A stretch of 64,000 bases of DNA from Lachnospiraceae bacterium (GTDB lineage Bacteria; Bacillota; Clostridia; Lachnospirales; Lachnospiraceae): assembly GCA_015258065.1 (NCBI GenBank), contig JABZIZ010000003.1:124001-188000 (forward strand), read 5' to 3'. The number at the start of each line of letters is the position of its first letter. Position 1 is the stretch's first letter. Below are positions 60,095-64,000 of the stretch, in pieces. The notes under the pieces were generated by a model. It had not been told where the DNA came from, ran no database searches, and saw only the letters and a list, made by a program, of their open reading frames with translations. Both the position numbers and the translations under genes were made by a program.

Positions 60095-60123
60095 AAAAAA
60101 AAAGAAGATAGATGACTATCTCC
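60095..60123 (-). terminator. terminator of tRNA-Met
   Basis: GATAG-N4-CTATC, extended by further pairs with one mismatch, is followed by nine T on the minus strand. It lies 49 bases beyond the tRNA 3' end. Confidence 0.75.
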
Positions 60124-60171
60124 TCTCCTCTGTCCAAAGGACTCGCACCTTATGGCACATTTTAGTAACAG

Positions 60172-60245
60172 TAGCGAGAGGGGGACTTGAACCCTCGACA
60201 CCGCGGGTATGAACCGCGTGCTCTAGCCAGCTGAGCTATCTCGCC
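60172..60245 (-). tRNA. tRNA-Met (CAU), elongator type
   Basis: A complete 74-base cloverleaf: acceptor GGCGAGA/TCTCGCT (G1-U72 pair as in Bacillus elongator tRNA-Met), D-stem GCTC/GAGC, anticodon stem CGCGG/CCGCG around TTCATAC (anticodon CAT), T-loop TTCAAGT, discriminator A. The three G-C pairs of initiator tRNA are absent from the anticodon stem. CCA is not encoded. One A-C mismatch sits in the T-stem. tRNA-Ile2 (lysidine) cannot be fully excluded. Confidence 0.93.
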
Positions 60246-60281
60246 ATAGAAACACCTCATCGCCTTTGCGACGACTAAGAT

Positions 60282-60311
60282 AATATACATCGTTTCCTCT
60301 ATCCTTGTCAA
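60282..60311 (-). promoter_or_regulatory. tRNA-Met promoter
   Basis: A perfect TTGACA (60311-60306) and TATATT (60287-60282) are separated by 18 bases, about 37 bases ahead of the tRNA. Confidence 0.8.
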
Positions 60312-60378
60312 CTATTATTTCCGATTTTTTCCGCAAGTTCTAGAGACAGCTTTCTATCACGGATGGAAGCGCTTTTCC

Positions 60379-60413
60379 GCCGGTTATGGAACTCAGATAT
60401 CCCCATAACCGGC
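60379..60413. repeat. 11-bp inverted repeat after the CydC-like gene
   Basis: GCCGGTTATGG and CCATAACCGGC are exact inverse copies 13 bases apart, 31 bases past the CydC-like stop. There is no T tract, so it would be a weak or rho-assisted terminator at best. Confidence 0.6.
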
Positions 60414-60443
60414 AGTGATTTGCCACTTCGCCATATTGCTCAC

Positions 60444-62165
60444 TTAAGAAACTCGCCCCTTCTCCATCTCATAAATTCGGTCGGCGAGGGACATGGTAGA
60501 CTGTCTGTGAGAAACCAGCACTACGGTCTTTCCCTCTTTTTCTTTCTCTAAGGATTGCAAAATAATGCCCTCATTTAAAACATCCAGATTGCTGGTAGGC
60601 TCATCGAGAAGCAAGAGCTCCGCATCGTGGAGAAAGGCTCTCGCAAGTCCGATTCGTTGCTTTTCTCCGTCAGAAAGAGAATCTCCAAGCTCGCCCACCT
60701 CTGTTTCATATCCTTTAGGGAGGCTCATGATAAAATCATGAATGCTGGCTTTTTTTGCCGCATTTTCAATCTCTTCCTGCGAAGCAGAAAGCTTTGCGAC
60801 CGCAATATTTTTTGCAATCGTGTCATGGAAGAGAATGGTATCCTGTGTCACATAGCTTGTCATTTTGCGAAGACAGTCCGTATTGATTTCCTTCACATTT
60901 TTTCCAGAAAATAAAATCTCGCCCTCTTTCGTATCCCAGAAACGCATAAGCAGCTTTAAAAGAGTGGATTTTCCGGAGCCGCTGACACCGTGAATCCCGA
61001 GAACCTTTCCCTTCGGAATGTCAACCGAAACCTGATTCAGAATGATTTCATCCTGATAAGAAAATGTAAGTTTTTCGACTCTTGCACCGTTAAATGGAAT
61101 CTCTTCTCCGTTCGATACCTCTTCTACCGCAGGCTCTTCCTCTAAGAGGGAAAGAACCCTCTCTCCTGAGGCCAGGGTCTGGTTTAAAGTATTGGAAAGG
61201 GACGAAAGCGCCACTACCGGTCCAAAGGAGCTCATCATGGCAAGGGTGGAAAGGAGCAGAGCAGAAAAGCTTACGGCATGGCTCTGATAGAGGAAAAGCA
61301 TGGTAAAAAACATTCCCCAGGAAAACAGCTGAATTGCAAGATTCGTCACCGCACGCTGTGAGCCCTCAAAGGAGCTTAAGTTTCTTTGGAAAGCGGAGAG
61401 TCTTTTCGACCTTTCATCCATTTCCATAGCTTGTTTTTCTCCCACATGGTATTGCTGGATTTCATCCAGACCGTAGAGGCTATCCAAAACAAAGTTATTT
61501 AACTCTCCCATCTCGCTTCTCAGTGCCATGCCGGCTTCCGCGCTGCGCTTTCCATTCCATATAGGAAGAAGCACGCCGACGGTAAGATAGGCCGCTAAGG
61601 CAATTGCTCCCGCAAGAATATGCTGCTTAGCGATAAAGAGAAGCAGAATCAGCGAAGTCAAAAACGCAATGGCTATCGGGGAAACGGTATGCGCGAAAAA
61701 GACCTCTAAGAGCTCGATATCCGAAGTAATCACGGAGATGAGATTCCCCTTTTCCTTTCCCTCCAGCTTTGCCGGGCAGAGTTTTCTAAGGATCGCAAAA
61801 ACCTTATGGCGAATCATCGCAAGTATCCGAAAGGCGATATAGTGGTTACAATACTGCTCACCGTAGTGCAGGATTCCCCGTGCCACGGCAAAGAGGAGGA
61901 TCACGGTAAAAAGCTTCTGCCAGGAGCCTGTTGCAAAAGAGAAGAAGCCCCCCGGCATAGAAAAGCTAGCCCCGGAAAGGTTATGCAGGGCAGGAAGCTC
62001 CGAAATCCCCTTTAGGATTCCGTATCCCCCGAGAATGGTAAGGAAGATTGCACATAAAAATCCTAAAACACCTAAGATAATGCCGGTCAGCATCACTCCC
62101 GTAAGAGGCTTTATAAGCACGATAAGCTTCCGCATAATCGCCAAGTCCGATCTTCTTTTATTCAT
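60444..62165 (-). CDS. CydC-like ABC transporter, membrane-ATPase fusion
   Basis: A 573-residue half transporter. Membrane helices lie in about 13-330; the ATPase domain has Walker A GVSGSGKST (about 393-401), signature LSDGEKQR (Gly replaced by Asp in LSGG) and Walker B LLLLDEPTSNLD. It pairs with the upstream gene (8-base overlap) as a CydDC-type heterodimer. E. coli CydDC acts on thiols or haem for cytochrome bd assembly; clostridial pairs are usually called amino-acid or thiol exporters. Substrate unknown. Confidence 0.85.
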   Translation of the reverse strand: MNKRRSDLAIMRKLIVLIKPLTGVMLTGIILGVLGFLCAIFLTILGGYGILKGISELPALHNLSGASFSMPGGFFSFATGSWQKLFTVILLFAVARGILHYGEQYCNHYIAFRILAMIRHKVFAILRKLCPAKLEGKEKGNLISVITSDIELLEVFFAHTVSPIAIAFLTSLILLLFIAKQHILAGAIALAAYLTVGVLLPIWNGKRSAEAGMALRSEMGELNNFVLDSLYGLDEIQQYHVGEKQAMEMDERSKRLSAFQRNLSSFEGSQRAVTNLAIQLFSWGMFFTMLFLYQSHAVSFSALLLSTLAMMSSFGPVVALSSLSNTLNQTLASGERVLSLLEEEPAVEEVSNGEEIPFNGARVEKLTFSYQDEIILNQVSVDIPKGKVLGIHGVSGSGKSTLLKLLMRFWDTKEGEILFSGKNVKEINTDCLRKMTSYVTQDTILFHDTIAKNIAVAKLSASQEEIENAAKKASIHDFIMSLPKGYETEVGELGDSLSDGEKQRIGLARAFLHDAELLLLDEPTSNLDVLNEGIILQSLEKEKEGKTVVLVSHRQSTMSLADRIYEMEKGRVS

Positions 62166-63999
62166 GCTTTTCCCCTCCTTCCTTTATATCTTCCCTTTCT
62201 CCTCTTTGATCCTGCAAGTCTTCCATAATCCCTTGTTCTTCAAAACCAGTATCTTTTTGTTTTTCTGTAGAACTTTCTTTACGTGTTTCAGAAAAGCTTT
62301 CCAGCTCTTGTTGTTCCTTAAACAAGCGGCTGTAGCTTCCTCCCTTTTTAAAGAGCTCCTCATGCTTTCCGGCTTCCGTCACTCTGCCGTTTTCCAACAT
62401 GAAGATACAATCACTCCCCACAACATTGGCGAGTCTATGGGAAATCAGGAGTATTGTTCTGCTCTTTGCAAGCTCATGAATGACCTCCATAATCATTTCT
62501 TCACTTTCCGCATCAATATTCGAGGTCGCTTCATCAAAAATATAGACCGGAGTATCGTGGAGAAGTGCTCTTGCAAGAGAAAGCCTCTGCTTCTGCCCTC
62601 CGGAAATATTGCTGCCGTTCGAAAGGAGTGGCATAGCAAGTCCCCCCTGTGCTTCTATAAAGGAGAGGAGGTTTACCTTTTTTAAGGCTTCCTTCATCTC
62701 CTCCTCGGTTGCGGATGGCTTTCCGAGGAGAAGATTCTCCCGCACAGTCCCCTTAAAGATCCAGCTGTCATGCCCGATCATCGTCATTTTATCGAGGATA
62801 GACCGAGACGAAAATTCCGTAAGCTCTCTTCCGTTTAACTTTACGGAGCCTTTGTAGCCCTTATTTTTCCCCATAAGAATCCCGGCTATAGTGGATTTTC
62901 CGGATCCGGAAAGACCCACGAGGGACACAAAGGAACAGGCAGGAATTTCCAATTCGACATCACGAAGGATTTCCCGACTCTCCTCATAGGAAAAGCAAAG
63001 TTTTTCCATAGAAATCCGTATTTCTTTTTCTTCCAGTACAGCTTTCCCGTCTTCCGCTTCCGGAATATCCAGAAAAGCAAAGATTCGGTCACTTGCTTTC
63101 ATCCCGTTCATACCGATATGAAAGAAACTTCCGAGCAGTCGCATGGGGAGAAAGAATTCCGCCGCAAGGAGGGTGATCATTAAAACGCCGGAAAGAGAAA
63201 TTGCCCCTTTGGAAAACCCACCAAGAGCCGAGATGATCCCGACCGCCGCCCCGCCGTAAGCGACAATATCCATCACCGAAGTACTGTTTAACTGCATGGA
63301 AAGCACCTTCATCGTGATTTTCCGGAAAAGCTCCGCTTCCCTGTCCATGTCCTCCGCCGCAGCCTGATCCGCCTGATAAATCTTTAAGGTGGTCATGCCC
63401 TGCAGCTTTTCCAAAAAGCTGTCGCCCAGTCCGTAATAGATTGCAAAATAATGGCTAAGCAGTCTTTTTGCGACAAGCATTACAAGCATAATGACGATAG
63501 GAATGAAGGGCACCGCAAGAAGAAGGAGCAGTGCCGTTTGAACGCTGATACGCGAGAGGATAAAGAAGAGGGTAATCGGCGCCAAAAGAGAGTAGAAAAA
63601 CTGGCTTAGATATCTTCCGAAATAGATTTCCAGCTGTTCCACGCCTTCTCCTGCCATTTGCACGATTTCCGCACTGTTTACGCTTTCTCGGTATGACGGC
63701 CCGAGAGAGAGCATTTTCTCATAAATCTTATTCCGAAGAATTCGTTTTACATCCGCACTGGCATGAAAGCTCGCCTTTGTATACAGGCGGTCGCAGAGAA
63801 AGCGAAAGCCCAGTCCGAGCAGAACAATCCCCATAGTCAGGGCTATTCCCTCCGTACTTAATTTCTGCTGCCAAGCATTCTCTAAGAGATGGGCAATATT
63901 GTACACAATCACGACCTGTGCAAGGAGCGAAATCCATTGCCATACTATCTGCTGTACGATATACTTTCCGGCTCCCTTTAAAAGCCGGATCAGTCGCAT
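62158..63999 (-). CDS. CydD-like ABC transporter, membrane-ATPase fusion
   Basis: A 613-residue half transporter that starts at the window edge; the ATG at 63999 fits the family N-terminus, but any upstream sequence is missing. Membrane helices lie in about 15-310. The ATPase domain has Walker A GLSGSGKST (about 366-374), ISGGQKQR and Walker B VYIFDEATSNID. After the normal end (about residue 565) there is a charged, Glu/Lys-rich tail of about 48 residues. Partner of the CydC-like gene. Confidence 0.85.
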   Translation of the reverse strand: MRLIRLLKGAGKYIVQQIVWQWISLLAQVVIVYNIAHLLENAWQQKLSTEGIALTMGIVLLGLGFRFLCDRLYTKASFHASADVKRILRNKIYEKMLSLGPSYRESVNSAEIVQMAGEGVEQLEIYFGRYLSQFFYSLLAPITLFFILSRISVQTALLLLLAVPFIPIVIMLVMLVAKRLLSHYFAIYYGLGDSFLEKLQGMTTLKIYQADQAAAEDMDREAELFRKITMKVLSMQLNSTSVMDIVAYGGAAVGIISALGGFSKGAISLSGVLMITLLAAEFFLPMRLLGSFFHIGMNGMKASDRIFAFLDIPEAEDGKAVLEEKEIRISMEKLCFSYEESREILRDVELEIPACSFVSLVGLSGSGKSTIAGILMGKNKGYKGSVKLNGRELTEFSSRSILDKMTMIGHDSWIFKGTVRENLLLGKPSATEEEMKEALKKVNLLSFIEAQGGLAMPLLSNGSNISGGQKQRLSLARALLHDTPVYIFDEATSNIDAESEEMIMEVIHELAKSRTILLISHRLANVVGSDCIFMLENGRVTEAGKHEELFKKGGSYSRLFKEQQELESFSETRKESSTEKQKDTGFEEQGIMEDLQDQRGEREDIKEGGEKHE

Positions 64000-64000
64000 T

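Noticed and set aside
60172..60245. Initiator tRNA-fMet
   Set aside because: The anticodon stem lacks the three consecutive G-C pairs of initiators, and position 1-72 is a G-U pair rather than the unpaired C-A.

Overview
The window looks like the chromosome of an anaerobic member of the Clostridia, most likely Lachnospiraceae or close kin. Supporting features are an Rnf operon in clostridial order (rnfCDGEAB), separate but overlapping ispH and S1-domain genes, a phenylalanine T-box on pheST, a gap-pgk-tpiA operon, an elongator tRNA-Met and strong AGGAGG ribosome binding sites. Species cannot be assigned. An RclA/Har-type flavoenzyme, whose characterised relatives detoxify reactive chlorine species or hypothiocyanite, would fit a host-associated (for example oral) niche, but that is inference.

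Layout. 0.2-5.4 kb: rnf operon (minus). 5.6-6.7: YprB-like exonuclease (plus). 6.8-14: a mostly minus-strand housekeeping run: cheR, S1-domain protein, ispH, cmk, BaiN/YhiN-type flavoprotein, tetR, mutY, phosphoesterase. 14-17.1: gap-pgk-tpiA. 17.3-19.6: mnmA and a CDF cation exporter (plus). 19.9-26.5: a cell-surface cluster: beta-helix lipoprotein with Met/Pro/Gln/Gly repeats, GT2-GtrA glycosyltransferase, phosphodiester glycosidase, small membrane protein, and on the opposite strand a two-component system. The lipoprotein promoter carries paired 11-bp direct repeats of the kind bound by OmpR/PhoB regulators. 26.5-35.8: two M18 aminopeptidases, a TRIC/UPF0126 membrane protein, an HD protein, queA and T-box-controlled pheST. 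35.9-39.1: small accessory genes (unknown protein, secreted Cys-pair/helical-repeat protein, membrane protein, GNAT, ATC-hydrolase-family protein).

39.2-54.7 kb is the outstanding region. It holds two complete transport cassettes combining a dedicated ECF-type importer (S, T and double-ATPase A subunits) with a heterodimeric exporter-fold ABC pair resembling YbtPQ/IrtAB, plus PchR/YbtA-like AraC regulators. The order is P1 Q1 R1 S1 T1 A1 R2 S2 T2 A2-P2 Q2. In the second cassette the ECF double ATPase and the first ABC subunit form one 1109-residue polypeptide, with an internal ribosome binding site and ATG kept at the junction. Four promoters in the region share an inverted repeat TTAG-N6-CTAA. 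Just upstream lies a GC-rich stretch of inverted repeats that looks like a mobilisation or transfer origin without a relaxase. My reading is a horizontally acquired, co-regulated uptake system for a metallophore or similar small molecule; the substrate is unknown.

55-64 kb: a Phd/PIN toxin-antitoxin pair with two palindromic operators, RclA-like oxidoreductase, HelD-like helicase, DUF488 protein, tRNA-Met, and a CydDC-like ABC pair whose first gene begins at the window edge. I see no rRNA, CRISPR array, insertion sequence or prophage.
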